Shown: positions 38,056 to 45,590 of the stretch, in pieces
Layout of the letters: every line of letters begins with the position of its first letter
How positions within the stretch are numbered: position 1 is the stretch's first letter
NCBI RefSeq assembly: GCF_900105245.1
Contig: NZ_FNSZ01000001.1
Location: 3,844,001 to 3,908,000 of the forward strand
Direction of reading: 5' to 3'
Length of the DNA: 64,000 nt
Source of the DNA: Streptomyces sp. 1222.5
Lineage (GTDB): Bacteria; Actinomycetota; Actinomycetes; Streptomycetales; Streptomycetaceae
Notes under the pieces: model-generated
Databases searched by the model: none
Seen by the model: the letters and a program-made list of their open reading frames with translations, nothing else
What the model was told of the DNA's origin: nothing
Position numbers and translations under genes: made by a program

Positions 38056-38996
38056 GGCGCCTCCCGGGGGTCGAGGTCGGTGAAGCCCGCGCAGAACTCC
38101 CGGTAGGCGACGACGGCCGCGTCCGCCGCGTCGTAGCGGGGCGTCACGCGCGGGTTCAGGTGCTCCCAGACGGCGATGTCCTCGGCCAGCGCCCGCTCGC
38201 TGCCGGCGATCAGCATCGGCAGCTGGTCCTCGCGGCCCTCGCCCACCCCGACGGCGACGCGCGCGACACAGCCGCCGCGCCCGTCGGGCACCGCACCGGT
38301 GACGATGACGTGCACCTCGTGGCTCGGCCCGAACTCGGTGACCACCACGCCCGGGCTGAACGCGCGCGCGTGGAACCGCGGCACGTACGCCGGCGCGGCG
38401 GCCGCGGGCCGCCCCGCGCCCTGGCCGCCCCACGGCGAGGCGGGCATCGGGAACTCACCGTCCATCACCAACTCGCCGTGCGCACCCATGGAGTGAAGCA
38501 TCCCGCGCACCCGGTGCACCTTGTGCAGGGCGGTGAAGTGGTCGGTGTCGAAGGCGTTCTCGACGATCAGGTCGGCGGCGGCGGCGACCGGCCGCTCCAC
38601 GGCCTTCACCAGCGGCTTGGCCGCGGACAGCTCCTTGAGCGTCGCCCGCAGCCCCCGGTCGTCCTCCGGCCCGTCGGTGAGGCGTACGAACACGGCGTCG
38701 CCGCACACGATCGCCTCGTGCTCGCGCACCCAGGGCCGGCTGCCCTCCCCCGCCGGCTCCCCGAGCCCCACGCGCCGCCCGTGGAACGGGCAGACCAGAC
38801 AGCCGCGCTCCAGGCGGCCGCCGTGGCCGAGGTGCGCGCCGCGGTGCGGGCAGTCGGCGTCGTACACCCGCAGGCCGCCGTCCTCTCCGCGTACGGCCAC
38901 CAGCCGGCGTGTCCCGATGTCCAACGGCACCACCTCGGCGTCCAGTTCGGACGCGAAGGCGGCCAGATACCACCCCGAGTGGACGTTCGCTGTCAC
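38052..38996 (-). CDS. Rieske non-heme iron oxygenase (KshA-like)
   Basis: 314 residues. The Rieske [2Fe-2S] site is C49-P-H51 and C69-P-F-H72, 17 residues apart. The mononuclear iron site follows as N147-x2-D150-x2-H153-x4-H158, so this is a full oxygenase and not just a ferredoxin. Family members hydroxylate or dealkylate and need electrons from a reductase, which is not encoded nearby. The start is GTG overlapping the amine oxidase stop (GTGA), with GGAGG 10 nt upstream. It belongs to the block P450 - amine oxidase - Rieske - hydrolase. Confidence 0.92.
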   Translation of the reverse strand: MTANVHSGWYLAAFASELDAEVVPLDIGTRRLVAVRGEDGGLRVYDADCPHRGAHLGHGGRLERGCLVCPFHGRRVGLGEPAGEGSRPWVREHEAIVCGDAVFVRLTDGPEDDRGLRATLKELSAAKPLVKAVERPVAAAADLIVENAFDTDHFTALHKVHRVRGMLHSMGAHGELVMDGEFPMPASPWGGQGAGRPAAAAPAYVPRFHARAFSPGVVVTEFGPSHEVHVIVTGAVPDGRGGCVARVAVGVGEGREDQLPMLIAGSERALAEDIAVWEHLNPRVTPRYDAADAAVVAYREFCAGFTDLDPREAP

Positions 38997-40264
38997 TGCT
39001 TCCCCGCCTCCAGAACCTCTTCGGCCGCCCGCCGCCCGTCGGCGTACGCCCCCTGCAGCCAGGGCAGCGCCCGGCCGGTCACCGCGGCCTCGCCCGCGAA
39101 GAACACCCGTCCGTCCAGCGGCCGCGCCCACTCCCGGGCCGCCCGGACCGCGCCGGGCCCCGGGGCGCAGAACGCGCCCCCGCTCCACGGGTCGGCGGCC
39201 CAGTCGGCCGTCTCGACGCCGGCGATCTCCGTTCCCGCGGTCCACGGCAGTGCCACCGCCAGCAGCGCGCCGAGACGGGCCCCGGACCCCGCCGCCTCAC
39301 GTACGCACGCCGCCGCGGTGTCCTTGGCGACGATCAGCACCTCGGGCCGGCCGCGCCGGCAGGAGACGAACCCGCCGACCCCGTCCGCGTCGAAGACGGA
39401 GGCGGTCCGCGGGGCGGTGCCGGTCAGGGTGACCACGGCGCAGAACCCGTCCCCCGGGGCTAGCGTCCGGACGGCCGCGGCGCGGTCCGGGCCGAGTCCG
39501 TCGACGGTCAGCAGCCCCCGGTCCACCACGGCGGGCGGTACGGCGACGACGACCCGGTCCGCGGTCAGCTCACCGTCCTCGGTGAGCAGCCGGACGCCGG
39601 TCCCGCCCGGCCCGGCCCCGATCCGGCGGACCGGCTCGCCGGTGCGCACCCGCAGCCCCTCGGCGAGCCGTGCCGGAAGCAGGTCCAGGCCGCCGGGCAC
39701 GGTGAACTCGCCGCGTCCGCCGGGATCCTGCCGCACGGCGGCGGCCACGGCCGGGGCGTCGAGCCGGTCGGGATCGGCCGCCCAGGTCTGCCGCACCCAC
39801 TCGCGGCCCGTGGCCACCTCGGCTGGCGTGGCACCGCTGCGGGCCAGCCAGGCACCGACGGTCGGTCCGTGCGGGGAGCCGGCCGGGTCCCCGCCGTCGG
39901 CCGGGTTCGTCCCGCCCTGCGCCGTACAGCCGGCGAGCCGGGACTCCAGCAGCCACGGCGGATGGCCGCCACGCGCCAGGAGCGCCATGGGGCGGGCGAC
40001 ACGTCCGGACACCACGTACGCCGCCTCCGGGCGCGGAGCGGCGGGCTGCGGGCCCAGCACGGTGTGCGCCGGGTTGCGGTCGCCGTGCACGATCTGCGCG
40101 CCGAGTTCGAGGGCCGGCCCGCCGTCGGCCGGGCGGAAGGTGCGGACACGGCCGCCGACACGCGCCCTGGCCTCCAGGACGAGGGTGTCGACGCCCGCCT
40201 CCGCGAGCCGCGCGGCACACGCCAGGCCCGCGACGCCCGCGCCGACCACGATCACCTCAGGCAT
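38993..40264 (-). CDS. Flavin-containing amine oxidase-type oxidoreductase
   Basis: 423 residues. FAD-binding VIVVGAGVAGLACAARLAEAG at the N-terminus, then GGRVRTF and LELGAQIVHG, and the C-terminal flavin motif GRVFFAGEAAVTGRALPWLQGAYADGRRAAEEVL, all typical of the monoamine oxidase/protoporphyrinogen oxidase superfamily. The ATG at 40264 overlaps the P450 stop by 8 nt. A longer frame would only add an Arg-rich stretch overlapping the P450. It could oxidise an amine or a C-C/C-N bond in the tailored peptide, for example at the N-terminus; this is inference. Confidence 0.88.
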   Translation of the reverse strand: MPEVIVVGAGVAGLACAARLAEAGVDTLVLEARARVGGRVRTFRPADGGPALELGAQIVHGDRNPAHTVLGPQPAAPRPEAAYVVSGRVARPMALLARGGHPPWLLESRLAGCTAQGGTNPADGGDPAGSPHGPTVGAWLARSGATPAEVATGREWVRQTWAADPDRLDAPAVAAAVRQDPGGRGEFTVPGGLDLLPARLAEGLRVRTGEPVRRIGAGPGGTGVRLLTEDGELTADRVVVAVPPAVVDRGLLTVDGLGPDRAAAVRTLAPGDGFCAVVTLTGTAPRTASVFDADGVGGFVSCRRGRPEVLIVAKDTAAACVREAAGSGARLGALLAVALPWTAGTEIAGVETADWAADPWSGGAFCAPGPGAVRAAREWARPLDGRVFFAGEAAVTGRALPWLQGAYADGRRAAEEVLEAGKQ

Positions 40265-41564
40265 GCGCGGCCTCCGCCTCCGTACAGGACTCCCGGCCGG
40301 ACGCCCGCGCGGACTCCGCCGGCCCACTCCCCGTCCGCCGTGGCGCGCACGCTCCCAGGTCGACGCCGAGCCCGGTGAGGCGGCGCGGGATCAGGGTCGC
40401 GGCCCAGCGCGGTTCGGCCCCGCTGAGAGCCGCCTCGGGGAACCGGCGCACGATCCGGCCGAGCAGCAGGGCACCTGACTGCTTCACGAGGCGGGCGGCC
40501 AGGCAGAAGTGCGGGCCGCCGCCGAAGGCGAGGTGCGGATTGGGACTGCGGTCCCACACGAGGGCACCGGGGTCGGCGAACACGGCCGGGTCGCGGTTGG
40601 CGGCGGCCAGCACCGCCAGGACCCGCTGCCCCGCCGGGACGCGGCCGCCCGGAAGCTCGGCGTCCCGCACGGTGACGCGGGCGGTGAAGGGGATGGGCGC
40701 CTCCAGGCGCAGCAGCTCGTCCATGGCCGTCTCGGCCGCCTCCCGGCCGCCGGCGCGCAGGGCCTCGCGCACGTCGGGGCGGGGCAGCAGCCAGTACAGG
40801 GCGTTGCCGACGGCCTCGGCGAGCGGCTGCCAGCCGCCCACCACGGCAAGACCCAGGACGCCGAGCATCTCGCGCCGGGACAGCCGGGGATCGGCGGCGA
40901 ACCGGGCGAGCGGACTCCCCTGGGTGCCGCCGGCCTCCGGCGAACCGCCCGGCTCCGGGTGGCCGAGGGTGTCGATGTGGGCGTCGAGGAAGCGGGTCAG
41001 CTCGCCCATCGCGGCCCGGCCCAGCCGGGCGACGTGCGGCGGGGCGAGCGGATCGAGGTTGACGGAGGCCGCACGCGCCAGCTCGGCCAGCGTCCCGTGC
41101 TGGTCCGCGCCGAGGCCGATCAGCCGGGCCAGTACGGCGGTGGCGAGCGGCACGCCGAGTTCCTCCACGGCGTCGGCGAGCACCCCGTGCCCGGCGGCCC
41201 GGTCCAGCAGCGCGTCGGTGTCGGCGGCGATGCCGTCGGCAACGGACGCCAGGGCGCCCGTGCCCAGCAGCAGCGAACCGGGGGCGCGCAGCCGCGCGTG
41301 GTCGGCGCCGTCCGTGGTCAGCATGGACACCGGCAGGTCGTCGTCCCGGGACCGCTCGCGCTGTCCCGCGGCCGCGGAGAAGGCCGGGTCCTTGAGCAGC
41401 GCCACGCAGTCCGCGTATCCGGTGACCAGCCACATGCCGGTCATCGGGTCGCGGTGCACGGGCTCGTGCGCGCGCAGCCAGTCGTACGCCGGGTACGGGT
41501 CGACCCGCCCGGCCGGGCTGAAGGGGTGCGCCGGCTGGGCGGGCGGTCCGGGCGGTCTGGTCAT
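40257..41564 (-). CDS. Cytochrome P450 lacking the I-helix acid-alcohol pair
   Basis: 435 residues. The heme-binding loop FGGGPHFCLAARL and the ExxR motif (DELLRLEAP) are intact. At the I-helix, where bacterial P450s have AGHETT, this protein has GGWQPL, so the acid is Gln and the threonine is Pro. The reaction may therefore not be a standard hydroxylation. It is the fourth gene after the precursor, 57 nt downstream of the ABC permease, and overlaps the amine oxidase gene by 8 nt. Confidence 0.9.
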   Translation of the reverse strand: MTRPPGPPAQPAHPFSPAGRVDPYPAYDWLRAHEPVHRDPMTGMWLVTGYADCVALLKDPAFSAAAGQRERSRDDDLPVSMLTTDGADHARLRAPGSLLLGTGALASVADGIAADTDALLDRAAGHGVLADAVEELGVPLATAVLARLIGLGADQHGTLAELARAASVNLDPLAPPHVARLGRAAMGELTRFLDAHIDTLGHPEPGGSPEAGGTQGSPLARFAADPRLSRREMLGVLGLAVVGGWQPLAEAVGNALYWLLPRPDVREALRAGGREAAETAMDELLRLEAPIPFTARVTVRDAELPGGRVPAGQRVLAVLAAANRDPAVFADPGALVWDRSPNPHLAFGGGPHFCLAARLVKQSGALLLGRIVRRFPEAALSGAEPRWAATLIPRRLTGLGVDLGACAPRRTGSGPAESARASGRESCTEAEAAHA

Positions 41565-41621
41565 GTAGGCGTTCTCCTTCTCAGCGCGGCGCGAACCCGC
41601 ATGTACGACGGGCCCGCGCGC

Positions 41622-42488
41622 TCAGCGCACCCGCGGTCCGCGCCAGCCGAACGTCAGCGTCGTGGCCAGCAGGCCGCCCACCGCCCACGCGGTGAGGACC
41701 AGCGCGATGCGGCCCAGTTCCCAGGACCCGGCCGGCTCCACGGCCGTGAAGGAGTCCGGGAGGAAGACCGAACGGAAGCCCTGCGCCATCCACTTGACGG
41801 GGAACAGCGCGGCCGTGTTCTGCATCCACAGCGGCAGCTTGTCGAACGGGTAGAACACACCGGAGATGAACTGCAGGACCATGAAGACGGGCGTCACGAC
41901 CGCCGCCGCGGACCGGCTGTTGGGGATGAGGGCGCTGTAGGCGATCCCGGCGAGGGCGCACGCCGCGGTACCGAGCGCCAGGCACCAGCCGAGCGTGGCC
42001 CACCGCTGCGCGGTCCCCGGCAGCGGCAGCCCGAACGCGGTGACGGCGATGCCGATGAGCAGCACCGTCTCCAGCACGGTGGTCACCACCACCCGGACCA
42101 GTTTGCCCACGAAGTACGCCGACTTCGGCATCGGCGTGAGTGCGAGCCGGCGCACCGTCCCGGTGTCCCGCTCGATCGCCACGTTGATGGCCAGGCCCGA
42201 GAACGCCGTGCTCATCACGCCCGCGGCGATCACCCCGGCCATGAAGACCTGCCGGAAGTCGGTGTCGGTGCCCTCGACCTTCCCGGAGAAGATCGAGCCG
42301 AAGACGACGAGCAGCAGCACCGGGAAGAACAGGGTGAAGACCAGCGACTGCTTGTTACGGAAGAACGCCTTCAGTTCGACGGACGCGCGCGCCGCGCACG
42401 CCCGCCCCAGTCCCCGCGCACCGCGCGCGGCCGGGCGGGCGGGAGCGGCGACGGACGGCCGGACACCGGCGGCCTCGGTCAGGGGCAT
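41622..42488 (-). CDS. ABC-2-type transporter permease (DrrB-like)
   Basis: 288 residues, six predicted membrane helices: KQSLVFTLFFPVLLLVVFGSIF, VFMAGVIAAGVMSTAFSGLAI, VVTTVLETVLLIGIAVTAFG, CLALGTAACALAGIAYSAL, VVTPVFMVLQFISGVF and IALVLTAWAVGGLLATTL. This is the daunorubicin-exporter DrrB/ABC-2 fold. It pairs with the ATPase at 42479-43423, with a 10-nt gene overlap. It lies directly after the precursor gene in the operon, so self-resistance to the product is a natural role, in addition to export by the NHLM pair. Confidence 0.9.
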   Translation of the reverse strand: MPLTEAAGVRPSVAAPARPAARGARGLGRACAARASVELKAFFRNKQSLVFTLFFPVLLLVVFGSIFSGKVEGTDTDFRQVFMAGVIAAGVMSTAFSGLAINVAIERDTGTVRRLALTPMPKSAYFVGKLVRVVVTTVLETVLLIGIAVTAFGLPLPGTAQRWATLGWCLALGTAACALAGIAYSALIPNSRSAAAVVTPVFMVLQFISGVFYPFDKLPLWMQNTAALFPVKWMAQGFRSVFLPDSFTAVEPAGSWELGRIALVLTAWAVGGLLATTLTFGWRGPRVR

Positions 42489-43423
42489 GCGACGGTCTCC
42501 CTGTCGATGAGGTTCAGGTAGATCTCTTCGAGCGTGGGCCGGTGCACGCGCAGCTCGGCGAGTTCGGTCACACCCGCCTCGCGCGCCCAGGCCAGCAGGA
42601 CACCGAGGACCTGCGAGGGCACGGGGGTGCGGAGCGTCAGGGTGCCCGCGACGCCCGGCACCACCTCGGTGCCCGGCGGCAGGGCGGGCAGGTCGAGGTC
42701 GGCCAGTAGGGCGCAGCGGCGGAAGGTCACGTTCGCGGGGGTCGTGTCGCGGCCGCCCAGCGAGGCGAGCGGCCCGCACTCGACGAGCCGTCCGCCGATG
42801 ACGACGCCGGCCCGCTGGGCCAGCTCCTCGGCCTCGTCGAGGTAGTGCGTGGTCAGTACGGTCGTACGGCCGCGGTCCGCGAAGTAGCGGACCAGCTCCC
42901 AGGCCTCGCGCCGGGCCACCGGGTCGAGACCCGTCGTCGGCTCGTCCAGGAAGATCAGCTCCGGGTCGCCGATGACGCCCACCGCGACGTCCAGCCGGCG
43001 CTGCTGGCCGCCGGACAGCGCGGCGGCCTGCTTGGTGTGGTGGCCGCCGAGGCCCACCATGTCGAGCACCTCGCCCACCGGCAGCGGCGCCGGATACATG
43101 GCGGCGAAATGCGCGACGACCTCCCGGACGGTCAGATCCGCATAGGCGCCCGTCGTCTGGGGCACCACGCCGATTTTCGCCCGCCATTCCCGCGGGTCCT
43201 CGGCCGGATCATGGCCGAGGACCCGCACTTCTCCACCGGTGCGCCGCTGCACTCCCGTCAGAATGTCGACGGTCGTGGTCTTTCCCGCGCCGTTCGGCCC
43301 GAGCAGTGCGAACACCTCGCCCTGGTGGATGTCCAGGTTGAGATCCCGCACGGCATGGACTTCACCGTACTGCTTGGAGAGTCCGCGGACGGAAACGGGA
43401 TGTGCCGTCTGCGCAGTGGGCAT
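42479..43423 (-). CDS. ABC transporter ATPase (DrrA-like)
   Basis: 314 residues with Walker A GPNGAGKTTT, Q-loop VVPQTTGAYADLTVREV, signature LSGGQQRRLDVAVG, Walker B LIFLDEPTTGLDPVARR and H-loop LTTHYLDEAEEL. The C-terminal part (THE LRVHRPTLEEIYLNLI region) is that of drug-export ATPases of the DrrA type. It follows the precursor gene by 42 nt, and the permease gene overlaps its 3' end. Probable role: efflux or immunity for the finished peptide. Confidence 0.93.
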   Translation of the reverse strand: MPTAQTAHPVSVRGLSKQYGEVHAVRDLNLDIHQGEVFALLGPNGAGKTTTVDILTGVQRRTGGEVRVLGHDPAEDPREWRAKIGVVPQTTGAYADLTVREVVAHFAAMYPAPLPVGEVLDMVGLGGHHTKQAAALSGGQQRRLDVAVGVIGDPELIFLDEPTTGLDPVARREAWELVRYFADRGRTTVLTTHYLDEAEELAQRAGVVIGGRLVECGPLASLGGRDTTPANVTFRRCALLADLDLPALPPGTEVVPGVAGTLTLRTPVPSQVLGVLLAWAREAGVTELAELRVHRPTLEEIYLNLIDRETVACP

Positions 43424-43465
43424 GAAAACGCTCCAGCGAAGTGGGAATGGGTGCGTCTGCGCCTG

Positions 43466-43834
43466 TCAGGTGCAGCAGCAGCACGGGCAGCAGCAGTAGT
43501 TGCAGCCCGCCGCGACGTCCGACAGGTCACCCTCGCTCAGCTCGGCGGCGTCGACCGTCGGCGTGGCGGGGATGTGGAACTCGTAGCGGCCGGTCTCCAG
43601 GCCGGTCTCCCAGAGCGCGACCTGGACGTCCAGGTTGCCCTCCTCGTGGCCCTCGGGCGCCTCGGTGACGATGACGACCTGGGCGCCGGCGGGGAGTTCG
43701 ATGCCGGACTCGGCAAGCGCCTCACGCGGCTCGGACTGGAGCCGGGTGGCGTACGCCTCGTCGGACCACGAGCTGATGAGCACGCGGGTGTAGGCGTTCA
43801 CGAACTCTGCCCGCTGCTGCGGATCGAGCGCCAT
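43466..43834 (-). CDS. NHLP-leader RiPP precursor with poly-Cys core
   Basis: 122 residues. The leader (1-110) resembles the nitrile hydratase alpha subunit: QRAEFVNAYTRVLISSWSDEAYATRL, then PREALAESGIELPAGAQVVIV and YEFHIPATP, ending in ELSEGDLSDVAAG. The C-terminal core, after Gly110, is CNYCCCPCCCCT: 12 residues, 8 Cys. The VAAG end suits C39 cleavage. The core cysteines are expected to become thiazol(in)es. GGAAGGGAG precedes the ATG. It is the first gene of a long minus-strand operon of transport and tailoring genes, 12 kb from the YcaO gene. No second precursor was found. Confidence 0.93.
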   Translation of the reverse strand: MALDPQQRAEFVNAYTRVLISSWSDEAYATRLQSEPREALAESGIELPAGAQVVIVTEAPEGHEEGNLDVQVALWETGLETGRYEFHIPATPTVDAAELSEGDLSDVAAGCNYCCCPCCCCT

Positions 43835-43961
43835 GTTGGCTCTCCCTTCCTAGCGTTTTCCTGAATTGCGATTCGGTCGTTGTGCCGGCGACGAGAAAAC
43901 ATTCACACGGCCGCAACGGCGCCGCCAAGTCGCAAGGGAACGTAATCCGGAGAGCGTCGAA

Positions 43962-43999
43962 AGCTGAGTAATCCCCCTCGTCGAGCTGAGTACTCCCCC
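43962..43999. promoter_or_regulatory. 22-bp-period direct repeat upstream of the precursor gene
   Basis: AGCTGAGTAATCCCCC (43962-43977) and AGCTGAGTACTCCCCC (43984-43999) differ at one base and are spaced by 22 bp, two helical turns. They lie 128-165 bp before the precursor ATG. GAGTACTC in the second copy is palindromic. This is a likely binding site for the cluster LuxR-type regulator or another activator. Confidence 0.6.
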
Positions 44000-44178
44000 G
44001 CTTTCGATAAGCATTGAGCCGGTCCGCACCCGGGGGATAATGTTGCCAATCGCCCACGCCCGCAGACCGGTTGTACCCGCCCGCGTCATGCATGCTCTCA
44101 TGTCGGACGCCGCAAGGCGCCCGACCGGTGGGCCACCGCGGGAATTCGCGCACCGATTACGGAATTACCGACACCCGG

Positions 44179-44218
44179 TACGTATCCGAAGACCGCCGTT
44201 ACGTACCCGGCTTACGTA
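44179..44218. promoter_or_regulatory. Three TACGTA boxes upstream of the second P450 gene
   Basis: TACGTA at 44179-44184, 44200-44205 and 44213-44218, in contexts GGTACGTATCCG, GTTACGTACCCGG and CTTACGTACGCGG. They end 28 bp before the GTG of the P450. The first two are 21 bp apart, about two helical turns. Confidence 0.55.
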
Positions 44219-44246
44219 CGCGGCTCCAGCAGCCACGGAGGTTCAT

Positions 44247-45590
44247 GTGACAGCCACCACCGCACCGGCGGGCACCGTCCCGCCGGGGCCCGCAGCCCCC
44301 GTGGACATGGCCCGGATGCGAGCCGACCCGCTCTCCTTCGTGACCTGGATGAACCGCCGCTACGGCGACATCACCAGCCATCTCGGCGACGGCGAGCGGG
44401 TGTTCATGCTGCACCGGCCCGACCTGGTACGGCACGTACTCAAGGACAACGTCGGCAACTACACCAAGGCGCACACCCCGGACGACGCGATGCTGCGTCC
44501 GCTGCTCGGCAACGGACTGCTCACCAGCAACGGCGAGGAATGGGCACGGCAGCGCCGGCTGTGCGCACCCGCGTTCCGCCGCACCGCGGTCAGCACCTTC
44601 GACGGCATCATCACCGAGGAGACCGAGGCGCTCCTGGAGCGCTGGCGGCCGGCCATGCGCGAGGGCGGCGCGCTGCCCGTCGAGCACCACCTGACCTCCC
44701 TGACCCTGGCCATCCTCACCCGTGCCGTACTCGGTGTGGACCTGGGCGCGGCGGGCGAGGGGTTCGGCCGCTCCGTGGACGCCGTGAACCGGTTCATGGG
44801 CCACTACGTACCCGATCCCGACCCGGACCCGCAGGACACGGCGCTGCGCCGCCGCGGATACGTACAGGCCCGCAACTTCCTCCAGTTGATCGCCCGTACG
44901 GTGATCGCGTCGCGGCGCGCGGCGGGCATCGGGCAGCCCCCGTCGCACGACACCGGGTCGCTGCTGGACGCGATGATCGGCGAACTGGACGACGAAGCCC
45001 TGCGCGACCAGGTGCTCACGCTGGTCATGGCGGGACACGAGACCACCGCCAAGGCCCTCACCTGGACGCTGTACCTCCTGGACCGCCACCCCGAGGAGGC
45101 CGACCGGGTGCGGGCGGAGATCGACGAGGTGCTGGGCGACCGCACCCCCACCGCCGCGGACCTCCCCTCCCTCGTGCACTGCCGGCACGCCATCGAGGAG
45201 GCCATGCGGCTCTACCCGCCGGTGTGGCTGATCTCCCGCCGGGCGACCGGCCCGGACAGCATCGGCGGGTACGACATCCCGGCCGGGGCGCTCGTCTGCG
45301 TCAGCCAGTGGGTGCTGCACCGCCACCCCGACCACTGGGAGCGGCCCGATGCGTACGTACCCGCGCGGTTCGCCGACGCATCACCGCCGAACCACCTCTA
45401 CCTGCCGTTCGGCGGCGGCGAGCGCACCTGCATCGGCCGCCACCTCGCCCTGGTCGAGGCGACCCTCGTCCTGGCCGTCCTGATGCGCTCGGCCCGCCTG
45501 GAGCTGGAGCCCGGCTTCCCGGTGGAGCCGGAAGCCCTTGTGACCCTGCGCCCGAAGCACGGCATGCGAATGACTGCGAGGCCCCGATGA
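44247..45590 (+). CDS. Cytochrome P450, full catalytic motif set
   Basis: 447 residues from GTG 44247, which has GGAGG 5 nt upstream; the open frame extends further back but without domain content. The I-helix has MAGHETTAK, the K-helix EEAMRLYPP (ExxR), and the heme loop FGGGERTCIGRHLA. Sequence style (LYPPVWLISRRA, PFGGGERTCIG) is that of CYP102/CYP4-like P450s rather than the usual actinobacterial soluble type. It is divergent from the precursor and overlaps the methyltransferase gene (ATGA). It is probably a tailoring hydroxylase or cross-linking enzyme. Confidence 0.93.
   Translation: MTATTAPAGTVPPGPAAPVDMARMRADPLSFVTWMNRRYGDITSHLGDGERVFMLHRPDLVRHVLKDNVGNYTKAHTPDDAMLRPLLGNGLLTSNGEEWARQRRLCAPAFRRTAVSTFDGIITEETEALLERWRPAMREGGALPVEHHLTSLTLAILTRAVLGVDLGAAGEGFGRSVDAVNRFMGHYVPDPDPDPQDTALRRRGYVQARNFLQLIARTVIASRRAAGIGQPPSHDTGSLLDAMIGELDDEALRDQVLTLVMAGHETTAKALTWTLYLLDRHPEEADRVRAEIDEVLGDRTPTAADLPSLVHCRHAIEEAMRLYPPVWLISRRATGPDSIGGYDIPAGALVCVSQWVLHRHPDHWERPDAYVPARFADASPPNHLYLPFGGGERTCIGRHLALVEATLVLAVLMRSARLELEPGFPVEPEALVTLRPKHGMRMTARPR

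Noticed and set aside
38052..38996. The Rieske protein as a simple ferredoxin electron carrier
   Set aside because: It is 314 residues long and has the mononuclear iron ligands D-x2-H-x4-H, so it is an oxygenase.
44805..45359. TACGTA sites inside the second P450 gene (44805, 44859, 45354) as regulatory boxes
   Set aside because: They lie deep in coding sequence (Tyr-Val codons TAC GTA or similar) and are explained by the protein.
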